Part shown: positions 1-9,042 of the stretch, piece by piece | Numbering within the stretch: the stretch's first letter is position 1 | Layout of the letters: every line of letters starts with the position of its first letter | NCBI RefSeq assembly: GCF_902706285.1 | Contig: NZ_CACSKD010000005.1 | Coordinates: 62,001-126,000, forward strand | Length of the DNA stretch: 64,000 nt | Source: Rhizobium sp. 18055 | Lineage (GTDB): Bacteria > Pseudomonadota > Alphaproteobacteria > Rhizobiales > Rhizobiaceae | Reading direction: 5' to 3' | Notes under the pieces: generated by a model | The model's database searches: none | What the model saw: the letters and a program-made list of their open reading frames with translations, nothing else | What the model was told of the DNA's origin: nothing | Made by a program: the position numbers and the translations under genes

Positions 1-1043
1 TGCGACAGGATTTCAACAACTCGATCTTCAAGCTCAACGAGACGATGCAGACGGTGGGTGACAACGCTCACGCCATCACGGCCGGTGCCGGCGAGATCCG
101 CTCCTCCGCCGATCAGCTCTCCCGGCGCACGGAACAGCAGGCAGCATCCGTCGAGGAGACGGCCGCGGCGCTGGAGGAGATCACCACGACGGTCCGTGAT
201 GCGGCAAGACGGGCGGAAGAGGCGCGCACACTGGTTTCCAAGACCCGCAACGGCGCCGAAAGATCCGGCGAGGTTGTTCGCAAGGCGGTCAATGCCATGC
301 AGCAGATCGAACAGTCTTCGGCAGCGATCGGCAACATCATCGGCGTCATCGACGACATTGCTTTCCAGACCAATCTGCTGGCGCTCAACGCCGGTGTGGA
401 AGCGGCGCGCGCCGGCGAAGCCGGCAAGGGCTTTGCGGTCGTCGCCCAGGAAGTGCGCGAACTGGCACAGCGCTCAGCCAATGCCGCCAGCGAAATCCAG
501 ACGTTGATCATCACCTCGGGAAGTCAGGTCAAATCAGGCGTTCAGCTGGTCGGCGAAACAGGCAAGGCACTCGAAGAGATCGTTCGGGAGGTGCAGGAGA
601 TCAACCAGCACGTCAACGCGATCGCCGAAGCAGCACGCGAGCAATCGATCGGGCTGCAGGAGATCAACACCGCCGTCAACACGATGGACCAGGGAACGCA
701 GCAGAACGCCGCGATGGTGGAGGAGAGCACGGCTGCAAGCCACAAGCTGGCGACGGAAGCCGCCGCCCTCAACACGCTGCTCGACCAGTTCAAGCTGAAC
801 GGCACGGGTGGCAACACCCTGGCGTTTACACCGAGACCGGTGCAGGACGCCAACGAGCCACTGGCGCCGCGGTCGGCCAAGCCGATCCTGACCCGCAAGG
901 CGCCGGTTCGCGTTGCCACCACAGGGGTATCGCGGCCAGCCTCTTCGCCGGCACGCGCTCTGGGGCAGAAGCTCGCAAATGCGTTCGGCAATGACGCACC
1001 GTCGCCTGCCGGGAAAAAGGACGAGGACTGGACCGAGTTCTAA
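1..1043 (+). CDS. Methyl-accepting chemotaxis protein, 3' part
   Basis: C-terminal cytoplasmic half of a chemoreceptor; the frame is open from base 3, so the sensor and membrane parts lie before the window. The coiled-coil signalling hairpin is clear, with the highly conserved tip ([20 protein letters not shown], then [15 protein letters not shown]) that contacts CheA and CheW. Heptad-rich helices on both sides carry Gln/Glu pairs typical of methylation sites. After a Pro/Ala-rich linker the protein ends in DWTEF, which resembles the C-terminal pentapeptide tether that recruits CheR/CheB in many receptors. The ligand cannot be judged because the sensor domain is missing. The family assignment is secure. 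Confidence 0.95.
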   Translation, partial: RQDFNNSIFKLNETMQTVGDNAHAITAGAGEIRSSADQLSRRTEQQAASVEETAAALEEITTTVRDAARRAEEARTLVSKTRNGAERSGEVVRKAVNAMQQIEQSSAAIGNIIGVIDDIAFQTNLLALNAGVEAARAGEAGKGFAVVAQEVRELAQRSANAASEIQTLIITSGSQVKSGVQLVGETGKALEEIVREVQEINQHVNAIAEAAREQSIGLQEINTAVNTMDQGTQQNAAMVEESTAASHKLATEAAALNTLLDQFKLNGTGGNTLAFTPRPVQDANEPLAPRSAKPILTRKAPVRVATTGVSRPASSPARALGQKLANAFGNDAPSPAGKKDEDWTEF

Positions 1044-1130
1044 GAAGAAACTACGAATGCTGCCGCCACCCGCGGCAGCATTCGCTCCAGGCCACCAGTC
1101 CCGCGAGCCGAGCTGCCATCGCAGCCGACG

Positions 1131-1997
1131 CTATCTCCCGAACGCATTTTTCAGCGCTTCGAGAACGACACGCACAGAGGGAACGTCCTTGATCTCGGCG
1201 TGCACGACCAGCCACACCTCGCGTGCAAGGGCAGGATCGCCTTCGAGGCGCTGAAGCCCATCTGCCTCTGAGACCGCGAAATCGGGCAACATGACGATAC
1301 CGCCGCCAAGTCGCGCGGCTGCGGCCTGAAACTCCAGCACCGAGGATCGCACAGCAATCGGGCGACCGGCGGCCAATTCCAGCAGACGCAGCTGTTGCGG
1401 CGAGCTGCTCATTGCTTCGTCGTAGCCGATGAAGGTCCAGTCGGACGGCGGCACGGTCTCGAGGTAGGTCTTCGAGGCGTAGAGGTCGAAGGTGATCTCG
1501 CCAAGCCTGATGATGGCATAGTCGCCGTCATCGGGCCGGGAAAGCCGGATAGCGACGTCCGCTTCGCGCTTGTTCAAGGAGGCGAACCGCTTCTCGCCGA
1601 CAAGGGTGATCTGGATGCCCGGGTGGTCCCGCCTGATGGCGACGATCGGGTTTGCCAGAAGCACGGTGGAGAAGGCGGGAGGGGCGCTGATCCTGACGTG
1701 GCCGCGCAGTTCCGCCGAACCGCTGCGGCCGAGCTGTTCGATCGCAGCCGTCTGCATGGCGACAAGCGCCGCGTGCTCTGCGACCTGCTGGCCCTCTGCG
1801 GTAAGAACGATGCGTCGCCCACGGCGATCGACCAGTTTGAGGCCCAGCCTGGCTTCCAGCGCCTGGACACGCCGGCTGATGGTGGCATGTTCGACACCCA
1901 GTTGTTTCGCTGCACCAAGGAATGTGCCCGAGCGCGCCAGCGCCAGGAAATGACGCAGGTCGTCCCAGTCGATTTGTGTGAATTCTTTCCCAGCCAT
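1131..1997 (-). CDS. LysR-family transcriptional regulator
   Basis: A 288-residue LysR-type regulator. The N-terminal winged helix-turn-helix (DDLRHFLALARSGTFLGAAK, then HATISRRVQALE) is followed by a type-2 periplasmic-binding-like effector domain. I start it at the ATG at 1997 (MAGKEFTQIDW); the frame is open further, with a GTG at 2051, but the extra 18 residues do not look like the family. It is divergent from the quinone oxidoreductase gene, only about 70 bases away, so it probably regulates that gene and itself from the shared intergenic region. The effector is unknown. Confidence 0.9.
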   Translation of the reverse strand: MAGKEFTQIDWDDLRHFLALARSGTFLGAAKQLGVEHATISRRVQALEARLGLKLVDRRGRRIVLTAEGQQVAEHAALVAMQTAAIEQLGRSGSAELRGHVRISAPPAFSTVLLANPIVAIRRDHPGIQITLVGEKRFASLNKREADVAIRLSRPDDGDYAIIRLGEITFDLYASKTYLETVPPSDWTFIGYDEAMSSSPQQLRLLELAAGRPIAVRSSVLEFQAAAARLGGGIVMLPDFAVSEADGLQRLEGDPALAREVWLVVHAEIKDVPSVRVVLEALKNAFGR

Positions 1998-2065
1998 TGG
2001 GAGAAAATAGGGAATTTTCACACAGAGCGCCACAGGGCAATGTGTCTTCACAAGGAGATAGAGCG

Positions 2066-3037
2066 ATGCCCGACCAGATCATATTGCTGAACGCCCCCGG
2101 CGATGTCACCCAGTTCGAGTTGCAGGAGCAACGCGTGGTTCCACCTGCCCCCGGCGAGATCACAATCCGCCACGAGGCTATCGGCACCAACTTTCTCGAC
2201 GTCTACCATCGGAAAGGGATCTATCCCCTGCCGGCCTATCCCGCTGTGATCGGCGCGGAGGCCGCAGGCTTTGTCGAGGCGGTCGGTGCCGATGTCGTGG
2301 ATTTCAACGTGGGCGATCGTGTTGCCTATGCGGGACCGCCGGTCGGTGCCTACTGCTCGACCCGCAATATCCCGGCAGAGAGAGCGATCAGACTTCCCGA
2401 TGGCGTGTCTGCGAAAACGGCGGCCAGTTCGCTGCTCAAGGGCATGACCGCCTATATGCTGTTGACGAAGACCTGCCAGGTTCGCAGCGGCGACAGCGTT
2501 CTCGTCCATGCGGCTGCCGGTGGGCTCGGCAGCATCCTCGTTCGCTGGGCCAAGTCGCTGAACGCGACGGTGATCGGCACCGTCAGCACGCCCGAGAAGG
2601 CGACGCTCGCCAGCGCCTGCGGCGCCGATCATCTGGTGGTCGGACGTGAGGCCGATGTGGTTGCAGAGGTAAAGCGGCTGACCGGGGGGAGCGGTGTCGA
2701 TGTCGCCTATGACGGCATCGGCGGCGACATGCTGCTCAAGAGCATCCGCTCGGTGCGCGCTTTTGGCACCGCGGTCACCATTGGCCAGGCCGCCGGGCCG
2801 ATCCCGCCTGTTGCCATTGAGGAACTGCGGCCCGGCAAGGCGCTGACCCATCCAAGCATCATGGCCTGGTGCGCCGACATCGATCGATATCGGGAGGCGG
2901 CGAAAGCTGCAGTGCGGGCGATGGAGATAGGGATTGTCTGCCAGATCGCCGCCGAATACCGCATGACGGAGGTGGCAAGGGCGCATGAAGAGATGGAGGC
3001 TGGACGCTCGGCCGGCAGCATCCTGCTGGTGCCTTAG
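2066..3037 (+). CDS. NADPH:quinone oxidoreductase, zinc-independent MDR family
   Basis: A 323-residue member of the medium-chain dehydrogenase/reductase superfamily, quinone oxidoreductase (QOR) branch. The catalytic GroES-like domain comes first (TNFLDVYHRKGIYPLPAYPAV, split here as TNFLDVYHRKGIYP and LPAYPAV). A Rossmann fold follows with the NADPH loop HAAAGGLGSILVRWAK. The zinc-binding Cys cluster of alcohol dehydrogenases is absent, as expected for QOR enzymes, which reduce quinones or enals with NADPH. The start is set by an AAGGAG ribosome site about 8 bases before ATG 2066. The divergent LysR gene suggests inducible expression by an electrophile or redox-active compound. A hairpin terminator follows. 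Confidence 0.9.
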   Translation: MPDQIILLNAPGDVTQFELQEQRVVPPAPGEITIRHEAIGTNFLDVYHRKGIYPLPAYPAVIGAEAAGFVEAVGADVVDFNVGDRVAYAGPPVGAYCSTRNIPAERAIRLPDGVSAKTAASSLLKGMTAYMLLTKTCQVRSGDSVLVHAAAGGLGSILVRWAKSLNATVIGTVSTPEKATLASACGADHLVVGREADVVAEVKRLTGGSGVDVAYDGIGGDMLLKSIRSVRAFGTAVTIGQAAGPIPPVAIEELRPGKALTHPSIMAWCADIDRYREAAKAAVRAMEIGIVCQIAAEYRMTEVARAHEEMEAGRSAGSILLVP

Positions 3038-3094
3038 CCACCGATACCGATACCGCGCTGTGGTTGCCGGCTACCGGACACGCAAAACGGAGAA

Positions 3095-3121
3095 GCCGGC
3101 GGCTTGAGGCCGCCCGTTTTT
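3095..3121. terminator. Rho-independent terminator after the quinone oxidoreductase gene
   Basis: GGCGGC (3098-3103), loop TTGAG, GCCGCC (3109-3114), then CGTTTTT. An A-run on the left side (about 3084-3087) means it could also terminate the convergent small gene on the minus strand. Confidence 0.75.
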
Positions 3122-3144
3122 CATATCGGCACAGGTTGGCTCGC

Positions 3145-3333
3145 CTAGACGAGACCCAGCGAAATCTGTTCGACCTTGCGGCCGCGGCCATAATCGCGCT
3201 CGTAGGACGAGCGGCGGTCGTCGCGCTTGTAGGCGGCCATATCGAGTTCCGGCATGTGATAGCCATCCGCATAAGTGCCGGTATCGGCCGCATCGACGAC
3301 ATCGCGTTTCGCAGTGAAAATACTCAACAGCAT
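3145..3333 (-). CDS. Small hypothetical protein, 62 aa
   Basis: Encodes a 62-residue protein rich in charged and aromatic residues, with Asp/Tyr/Arg clusters such as YKRDDRRSSYERDYGRGRK and no membrane segment or signal peptide. A strong AGGAGG ribosome site about 8 bases before the ATG and a shared terminator beyond the stop support it as a real gene. I recognise no domain and assign no function. It is convergent with the quinone oxidoreductase gene and stands alone as a transcription unit. Confidence 0.6.
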   Translation of the reverse strand: MLLSIFTAKRDVVDAADTGTYADGYHMPELDMAAYKRDDRRSSYERDYGRGRKVEQISLGLV

Positions 3334-3467
3334 TTCGCTATTCCTCCTCTTGAGCGTCCGTAACGGCCAAAGCGCCGTCCGAGTTCCATGTACCGGAGAA
3401 TAGTTAAAAATTAACCACGTCCATTAGGACATCGTCAAGTTATCGAAAAGCGTTAGCACCTGACTGA

Positions 3468-4544
3468 CTATTGCCGCGCGACGCGGAAACCCGAATGGCG
3501 CAACCGCATCAAGGCGGCCTTTCCACGCATCTCGAGGAAGCGATAGGACAGTTCGGAGAGCAGGATGGCGGACCCGATATAGAGGGCGAAGGTGATCGCC
3601 AATCCCCCCGGATTTCCCGCCAATGCCTGCAGCTTGCCGATCGCGCGCGCCAGCACGCTGATGATGAAGGGATGGATGAGATAGAAGGAATAGGAGATTT
3701 CGCCGAGCCGGTAGATCGGCCGATTGCCAAACAGGACATTCGACAGATCCGAATCCTGGGCGACCCAGAAAACCATGCAGACGACTGCCGCATAGGTGAT
3801 CAGATCGCTGCGATCGAAGACGGCAGCGGCGACGAGAGCAGCGGCAGACAGGAGCATGAACAGGTTTACCGTCTGCTCCGGCAGCACTTTCATGCGAGAG
3901 GCGACACCGCACAGGATCACGCCCAGGCTGAACCCTGCCAAAGCGCGCAGCAGCGGGAAGAGGTTGACATCGGAGACGACATCCAGCGGCCCCTCAATGC
4001 CGCCGCCGACCCTTGAGATCACCATGATCACCAGCGCCATCAAAGCGACGGACAGGAAAGCCGGCAACGGCCGTTCACGGGCGAGCAACAAGATGAGTGG
4101 AAAGGCTGCATAGCAGAAGAGTTCGGCGCTGACCGACCAGGACAGGCCGACGACAGGCGTCGCATGCAGGCCCCAGCCGGTCAGCATCAGTAGATTGCAG
4201 ATCGCATCCCAACTGGTAAATCCGTCAAGGCCATCCGGTTTTAGCGCGAGCTTCAGGGCGTAGAGCAGCGTCAGCACGATATAGGCCGGATAGAGACGGG
4301 CAAATCGCTTGAACAGGAAATCGAGGTAGGCGGCCCTGTCGTTCGATCCGCCAAACACGCCGGCGTAATTGTAGGCCAGCACATAGCCGCTGAGCACGAA
4401 GAAGGCATCCACCGCAAGATAGCCGCCGCTCAGCACAAAGGGAGGATTGCCGGTCATCGACAGCATGAAGTGATAGGTGGCCACCGCCAGTGCTGCAACG
4501 CCGCGAAAGCCGGTCAACGGCCTGATTTCCTTGCGTCCAGCCAT
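3468..4544 (-). CDS. Acyltransferase 3 family membrane protein (OafA-like)
   Basis: A 358-residue polytopic membrane protein of the acyltransferase-3 family, which transfers acyl groups (often acetyl) to sugars of surface polysaccharides or other envelope glycans at the inner membrane. The family start is present: R-x-LTGFRGVAALAVATYH, with the catalytic His near residue 25. It is followed by the FFVLSGY segment and the central LSWSVSAELFCYAAFP motif. About ten hydrophobic segments follow through the C-terminus. No polysaccharide cluster is adjacent, so the acceptor cannot be inferred. It is monocistronic on the minus strand. Confidence 0.9.
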   Translation of the reverse strand: MAGRKEIRPLTGFRGVAALAVATYHFMLSMTGNPPFVLSGGYLAVDAFFVLSGYVLAYNYAGVFGGSNDRAAYLDFLFKRFARLYPAYIVLTLLYALKLALKPDGLDGFTSWDAICNLLMLTGWGLHATPVVGLSWSVSAELFCYAAFPLILLLARERPLPAFLSVALMALVIMVISRVGGGIEGPLDVVSDVNLFPLLRALAGFSLGVILCGVASRMKVLPEQTVNLFMLLSAAALVAAAVFDRSDLITYAAVVCMVFWVAQDSDLSNVLFGNRPIYRLGEISYSFYLIHPFIISVLARAIGKLQALAGNPGGLAITFALYIGSAILLSELSYRFLEMRGKAALMRLRHSGFRVARQ

Positions 4545-4770
4545 GCCGTTTCACTCTCGTTAAGACAAAATTTACCAGCAGATCTAACGTGGATCTTTTA
4601 GGCCGGAAAGCTGAAACGAGGATTTTGGTAAATGCGGATGAGCGCCAGCGGCAGCAAATGACAGCAAGGAGAGCGGACGGCATGGCGTCTGGCGATGCCA
4701 TTCAGGATGCAGCGGACGGGCCGCAGATGAAACCCTCCGCCTCCCCCGGCAGGGAGAGGCGGAGGCTCGG

Positions 4771-5205
4771 TCAATAATATGGCGAGGTGCACACGGCTCG
4801 CACGCCGGCCCTTGGAACATAGGTGTTGTCAGAGGCGCGGTATGTTCTGTAGCGGGAAGCGCACCAGTCATAGTGCCTCGGATTGATGCCGGCATAGGCC
4901 GGCCGCCTCGGCTGGCTGGCAATGGCGCCACCGATGATCGCACCGGCACCGAAGGCGGCAAGCGGATACCAATAGCCGTCATTGTGGCGACGGTATCCAC
5001 GATGATAACCGTGATATCCGCGGTGACCATTCCAGTAGCCCGGCCGGTAGCGGCGATACTGGACCTGCTCCACCTCGGAAACCTGCGGCGACTTCTGTCC
5101 GGCAATCGGCTGGACCAGCATGGGCATCGCCGTCGCCGGCAACACGGCCGTCACGGCCATGAGCAATCCCAGAGCACCGGCGACGATTGATTTACGCGTC
5201 TGCAT
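4771..5205 (-). CDS. BA14K-family lectin-like secreted protein
   Basis: A 144-residue exported protein. The start at 5205 (MQTRKSIVAGALGLLMAV) has an AGAAGGA ribosome site about 8 bases upstream and gives a clean signal peptide ending near PATAMP. The middle is a Tyr/Gly/His/Arg-rich low-complexity stretch followed by a short Gly/Ala hydrophobic segment (FGAGAIIGGAIAS). The C-terminus carries the BA14K signature: HYDWCASRYRTY, then NTYVP, G-x-R and a final CTSPYY. The family is known from a Brucella immunoreactive protein with lectin-like behaviour. The two Cys probably form a disulfide in the periplasm. Confidence 0.85.
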   Translation of the reverse strand: MQTRKSIVAGALGLLMAVTAVLPATAMPMLVQPIAGQKSPQVSEVEQVQYRRYRPGYWNGHRGYHGYHRGYRRHNDGYWYPLAAFGAGAIIGGAIASQPRRPAYAGINPRHYDWCASRYRTYRASDNTYVPRAGVRAVCTSPYY

Positions 5206-5342
5206 CAAATCTATCCTTCTCAGTTCTAACGGGATGGAACGGTAAACCAAGGCTTACGGTTCCGCTGATCAAAATCTTTTGAATTCCCGTGAGTTGAGCA
5301 GGAGAGGCGCGGCCGGCGCGAAAGCCGAGCGCTCAGCGGCGA

Positions 5343-5594
5343 CTATTGCGGCGCGGGTGCAAAGCTGACGCCAAGGCCGTTGATCGTTCGCCATTGCACG
5401 GTGCAATGAAACGACCGCCCATCGGAAAACGCCAGATCGAATTGCTTGGGAACAGTCGGGGCACCATCAAGCGCCAGGCGCGCGCCGCCCTCAGACAGAT
5501 CCTTCACCAGGCAGTCCATAACGCTGGCGCCGCCGTTCAACAGGATCTTTGCACCGATGAAGGTTCGCTTTCTTTGGTCTTGTCTATTTTCCAT
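5343..5594 (-). CDS. PilZ domain protein
   Basis: An 83-residue stand-alone PilZ domain. The N-terminal Arg-rich stretch (RQDQRKRTF) and the downstream DLSEGGARL match the two parts of the c-di-GMP binding signature, RxxxR and (D/N)xSxxG. Such single-domain proteins act as cytoplasmic c-di-GMP receptors that affect motility or exopolysaccharide. A GTG three bases further upstream could be the start instead of this ATG. Neighbouring genes do not reveal the partner. Confidence 0.85.
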   Translation of the reverse strand: MENRQDQRKRTFIGAKILLNGGASVMDCLVKDLSEGGARLALDGAPTVPKQFDLAFSDGRSFHCTVQWRTINGLGVSFAPAPQ

Positions 5595-5779
5595 CACGAT
5601 TCTCGTTCACTGCCATGGACGTATCGGCTCGCGATGACCGAGCGGTTAACGGCACCACCCGACATTCGAAGGGTAATTGCTGGCAGTCACGCCATACCAT
5701 GACAATCTGTGCTCGCATTCATGCGCGTCTTCACGCGGCGCAATGTTGCACAGTCAGGCGGGGCAAATCACTGGAAAAA

Positions 5780-5853
5780 TGGAGCGGGTGAAGGGAATCG
5801 AACCCTCGTATTCAGCTTGGGAAGCTGCTGCTCTACCATTGAGCTACACCCGC
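5780..5853 (-). tRNA. tRNA-Gly (CCC)
   Basis: A 74-base cloverleaf on the minus strand. It begins GCGGGTG, has the D-arm AGCTCAATGGTAGAGC, an anticodon stem enclosing the loop TTCCCAA (anticodon CCC), and the T-arm GAGGGTTCGATTCCCTTC. The 3' CCA is encoded. No integration is visible at this tRNA. Confidence 0.93.
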
Positions 5854-5922
5854 GTTGGAGCGAGATTTCCAACAGATGGCGGCCGGTGTCAAGCTGTCTC
5901 TGTCAAACGGCCGGTCGTCGCG

Positions 5923-7014
5923 TCAGAGACGGAAGTGCTTGGAGAGCTTCAGGCCTTGGGCCTGGTAGTTCGAGCCGAGGCCGGTGCCATAGAGGCTTTC
6001 GGGATGTTCCTGCATATGCTCGTAGACGAGGCGACCGACGATCTGGCCGTCTTCGAGGATGAAGGGGACTTCGTGGCTGCGCACTTCGAGAACGGCGCGG
6101 CTGCCGCGGCCGCCGGCGGGGGCATGGCCGAAGCCGGGGTCGAAGAAGCCGGCGTAGTGGACGCGGAATTCGCCGACCAGCGGATCGAACGGCGTCATCT
6201 CGGCGGCGTAGTGCGGCGGCACATGCACGGCTTCGCGCGAGACGAGGATGTAGAACTCGTCCGGATCGAGGATGAGTTCGTTGCGGCCGCGACTATAGAG
6301 CGGCTCCCAGAAATCGTAGATGTCGTGCTGCGCCTTCTTGTCGACATCGACGACGGCGGTGTGGTGCTTGCCGCGATAGCCGATCAGGCCGTCCTTGTCG
6401 CCGGCGAGGTCGATCGAGAGCGCTATGGCGCCGCCGGAGACGTTCGGCTGCTTGCTGGCGACCAGCGTCTCGGCATCGTGCAGGGCCAGCAGTTCTTTTT
6501 CGGCGAGCAGTGCGTGGCCGACGCGGAAGCGGATCTGCGACAGGCGTGAGCCGCGGCGAACGACGATCGGGAAGGTGCGCGGCGAGATTTCGAGGTAGAG
6601 CGGACCGGAGTAGCCGGCCGGGATCTTGTCGAATTCCTGGGCGTAATCGGTGATGACGCGGGTGAAGATATCGAGGCGGCCGGTCGAGCTTTTCGGATTG
6701 GCCGAGGCCGACATGTCGGCCGGCAGCTTCAGGCTCTCCATCAGCGGGACGATATAGACGCAGCCCGTTTCGAGAACAGCCCCTTCGGAGAGATCGACGA
6801 CGTGCAGGCTGAGGCGATCGAGCTTGTCCGATACCAGGTGCGACGGGCCGGGCATGAAGCTGGCGCGAACGCGGAAAGCCTTGGCACCGAGCCGCAGATC
6901 AAGGCTCGCCGGCTGGATCTGGTCGTGATCGAGCGCACGCTCGGCGACGAGACGCCCCGTTTCGAACAACGCAGCAATGGCGCGGTCCGCCAAGATTCCA
7001 GTATCGCGAGCCAT
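5923..7014 (-). CDS. dcd: 2'-deoxycytidine 5'-triphosphate deaminase, double-domain type
   Basis: A 363-residue protein, about twice the length of classical Dcd. It matches the alphaproteobacterial long form, which deaminates dCTP to dUTP and feeds thymidylate synthesis. The N-terminal half has the dCTP deaminase/dUTPase beta-fold pattern (IQPASLDLRLG, then SANPKSSTGRLDIFTRVI). The second half repeats the fold, with RNELILDPDEFYILVSREAV and a Gly-rich strand near FFDPGFGHAP. I start at ATG 7014 (MARDTGILADRAI), because the extra 18 residues upstream run into the metZ promoter region. It is divergent from metZ. Confidence 0.88.
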   Translation of the reverse strand: MARDTGILADRAIAALFETGRLVAERALDHDQIQPASLDLRLGAKAFRVRASFMPGPSHLVSDKLDRLSLHVVDLSEGAVLETGCVYIVPLMESLKLPADMSASANPKSSTGRLDIFTRVITDYAQEFDKIPAGYSGPLYLEISPRTFPIVVRRGSRLSQIRFRVGHALLAEKELLALHDAETLVASKQPNVSGGAIALSIDLAGDKDGLIGYRGKHHTAVVDVDKKAQHDIYDFWEPLYSRGRNELILDPDEFYILVSREAVHVPPHYAAEMTPFDPLVGEFRVHYAGFFDPGFGHAPAGGRGSRAVLEVRSHEVPFILEDGQIVGRLVYEHMQEHPESLYGTGLGSNYQAQGLKLSKHFRL

Positions 7015-7059
7015 CGGGTTCCAATCGTAATTCGAGCAGACAAAACCAAACTCGATGAA

Positions 7060-7088
7060 TTGACGCAAGCAGCTATCGGCAGTATTGC
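7060..7088 (+). promoter_or_regulatory. Candidate promoter for the metZ leader
   Basis: TTGACG (7060-7065), a 17-base spacer, then TATTGC (7083-7088). The -35 match is good and the -10 match weak. It would start transcription just before the riboswitch at 7099. This is inference from position and spacing. Confidence 0.4.
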
Positions 7089-7098
7089 AGCTTTATCC

Positions 7099-7152
7099 CG
7101 TGGTGATTTGGCCGGTCGGCTTGCAGCCACGTTAAACAAGTGGCTAAAAAGA
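7099..7152 (+). ncRNA. SAM-II riboswitch (metZ leader)
   Basis: The sequence has the SAM-II (metA-motif) layout. The P1 stem is CGTGG (7099-7103) with CCACG (7127-7131). Between them lies the conserved TGATTTGGCC, and the pseudoknot strand GTGGCTAAAAAG follows at about 7140-7151. SAM-II aptamers bind S-adenosylmethionine and are found in front of metA, metZ and metC genes in alphaproteobacteria. Position, order of elements and the downstream O-succinylhomoserine sulfhydrylase gene all agree. Confidence 0.9.
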
Positions 7153-7162
7153 TCGGGTTGAA

Positions 7163-7192
7163 AACCGGTCTGCATATGCGGCCGGTTTTTTT
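7163..7192 (+). terminator. Intrinsic terminator between SAM-II aptamer and metZ
   Basis: AACCGG (7163-7168) pairs with CCGGTT (7182-7187). An inner GCATATGC palindrome lies in the loop and a run of seven T follows. It lies after the aptamer and 22 bases before the metZ ATG, as expected for SAM-controlled transcription termination. The CCGGT inside the aptamer (7112-7116) could pair with ACCGG of the terminator as an antiterminator; that pairing is inference. Confidence 0.8.
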
Positions 7193-7214
7193 GTATCACG
7201 AAGGTGATGATCAG

Positions 7215-8411
7215 ATGAGCAAGACCCCCAATAAGAACTGGCGCCCGGCCACCACGCTCGTGCACGGCGGCACCTTGCGCTCGCAATATGGCGAGATGTC
7301 GGAAGCGATCTACCTGACGCAGGGCTTTACCTACGACAGTTCTGAAGCTGCCGAGGCGCGCTTCAAGGGCGAGAACGACGGCTATATCTATGCCCGCTAT
7401 GGCAGCCCTACCAACGACATGTTCGAAAAGCGCATGTGTGCGCTCGAAGGTGCCGAGGAGGCCCGCGCCACCGCATCCGGCATGGCGGCGATCACCGCGG
7501 CACTTCTTTGCCAGCTGAAGGCCGGCGATCATATCGTCGCCGCGCGCGCCCTGTTCGGCTCCTGCCGCTGGGTGGTCGAGACGCTGGCGCCGCGCTACGG
7601 CATCGAATGCACGCTGGTCGATGGTCGCTATCTTGAGAACTGGGAAAAGGCGATCCAGCCGAATACCAAGGTGTTCTTCCTGGAAAGCCCGACCAACCCG
7701 ACGCTCGAAGTGATCGACATTGCCGGCGTTGCCAAGCTCGCCAACCAGGTCGGCGCCCGCGTGGTGGTCGATAACGTGTTCGCGACGCCGCTTTTCCAGA
7801 AACCGCTGGAGCTGGGCGCGCATGTGGTCGTCTATTCCGCCACCAAGCATATCGACGGCCAGGGCCGCAGCCTTGCCGGCGTCATCCTCTCCGACAAGGA
7901 ATGGGTGACCGAGCACCTGCAGGACTATTACCGCCACACCGGCCCGGCGATGTCGCCGTTTACCGCCTGGACGCTGATCAAGGGTCTCGAGACCCTGCCG
8001 ATCCGCGTCAAGCAGCAGACCGAGAATGCCACACGCATTGCCGAATTCCTGGCTGACCAGGGCAAGATCGCCAAGGTGATCTATCCAGGCCGCAAGGATC
8101 ACCCGCAGGCCGATATCATCGCCAAGCAGATGACCGGCGGCTCGACACTGGTGGCCTTCGAGATGAAGGGCGGCAAGGAGGCTGCGTTCAAGCTGCAGAA
8201 TGCGCTTGATGTCGTGACCATCTCCAACAATCTCGGCGATACGCGCAGCATCATCACCCATCCGGCGACGACGACGCACAAGAATCTGACGGACGAGGCA
8301 CGCGCCGAGCTCGGCATCTCGCCCGGCACCGTGCGGTTCTCGGCCGGCATCGAGGATGTCGATGACCTGCTCGAAGATTTCGCCCAGGCTCTGGCCAAAG
8401 TGAGCGCCTGA
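7215..8411 (+). CDS. metZ: O-succinylhomoserine sulfhydrylase
   Basis: A 398-residue enzyme of the Cys/Met-metabolism PLP family. It makes homocysteine directly from O-succinylhomoserine and sulfide in methionine synthesis. Visible motifs are YARYGSPTNDMFE near the start, the cofactor-ring segment ESPTNPTLEVID, and the Schiff-base lysine in VVYSATKHIDGQGR. The late TISNNLGDTRSIITHPATTTH is the family's substrate and C-terminal signature. The ATG at 7215 is chosen because the 25 codons before it lie in the riboswitch and terminator. It is regulated by the SAM-II element. Confidence 0.95.
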   Translation: MSKTPNKNWRPATTLVHGGTLRSQYGEMSEAIYLTQGFTYDSSEAAEARFKGENDGYIYARYGSPTNDMFEKRMCALEGAEEARATASGMAAITAALLCQLKAGDHIVAARALFGSCRWVVETLAPRYGIECTLVDGRYLENWEKAIQPNTKVFFLESPTNPTLEVIDIAGVAKLANQVGARVVVDNVFATPLFQKPLELGAHVVVYSATKHIDGQGRSLAGVILSDKEWVTEHLQDYYRHTGPAMSPFTAWTLIKGLETLPIRVKQQTENATRIAEFLADQGKIAKVIYPGRKDHPQADIIAKQMTGGSTLVAFEMKGGKEAAFKLQNALDVVTISNNLGDTRSIITHPATTTHKNLTDEARAELGISPGTVRFSAGIEDVDDLLEDFAQALAKVSA

Positions 8412-8621
8412 TCACGCTTCCGTTGGCCGGACCAGAATCGGTTCGGCCAACATTAGAATTCGCCGGCGGCGGCAATATTCGCGCAAAAATGGTATCGCGC
8501 TAGTCTTGGCACGCGAAGACAGCAGCCAATATGGGTATTTAACGCGCGATCATCGCTGCATTTATTGACCTGCCGGACCTCTTATAAGATACCAGTAAGG
8601 TATTCTTACTATGGTGTAGGC

Positions 8622-9014
8622 ATGTACCGCGCCCTGACACGAGACATTGAAGTGGTGGTCGAGCCCTTTTACCTGGAGGAGCAATCCGACCCGGAAGACG
8701 ATCGCTATGTCTGGGGATATCGCATCGTCATCAGCAACAACTCCGATCTGACGGTGCGCCTCGTCAACCGCTACTGGAACATTACCGACCAGAACGGCGT
8801 GGTGGACGAAGTGAGCGGCGCCGGCGTCGTTGGTGAACAGCCGAAGCTCGGGCCCGGCGATACATACGAATATTCCTCGGGTTGCCCGCTCGATACGCCA
8901 TCGGGCCTGATGTTCGGCCACTATCAGATGGAAACCGACGAAGGCGAGACCTTCCAGGTGGAGATCCCCGCCTTCTCGCTCGATTCACCCGGACTGCTCA
9001 GAGTTCTGAACTGA
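8622..9014 (+). CDS. apaG: ApaG protein
   Basis: A 130-residue ApaG domain protein, usually annotated as a Co2+/Mg2+ efflux-associated protein with an immunoglobulin-like fibronectin-III fold. Typical strands are present: [13 protein letters not shown], then [28 protein letters not shown], and the Gly-rich GAGVVGEQP loop followed by [12 protein letters not shown]. The biochemical role of the family remains poorly defined. The start at ATG 8622 ([11 protein letters not shown]) matches the family length; the frame is open for 19 more codons upstream without a good ribosome site. It lies downstream of metZ and may be transcribed separately. Confidence 0.92.
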   Translation: MYRALTRDIEVVVEPFYLEEQSDPEDDRYVWGYRIVISNNSDLTVRLVNRYWNITDQNGVVDEVSGAGVVGEQPKLGPGDTYEYSSGCPLDTPSGLMFGHYQMETDEGETFQVEIPAFSLDSPGLLRVLN

Positions 9015-9042
9015 TCAGTCCCCGTTCATCAGTGGCGATCGA

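Noticed and set aside
5677-6549. Plus-strand frame running through tRNA-Gly and antisense to dcd
   Set aside because: It includes a tRNA gene and antisense of a secure enzyme gene.
6741-8279. 512-codon minus-strand frame antisense to metZ and the riboswitch
   Set aside because: metZ, its riboswitch and its terminator explain the region.
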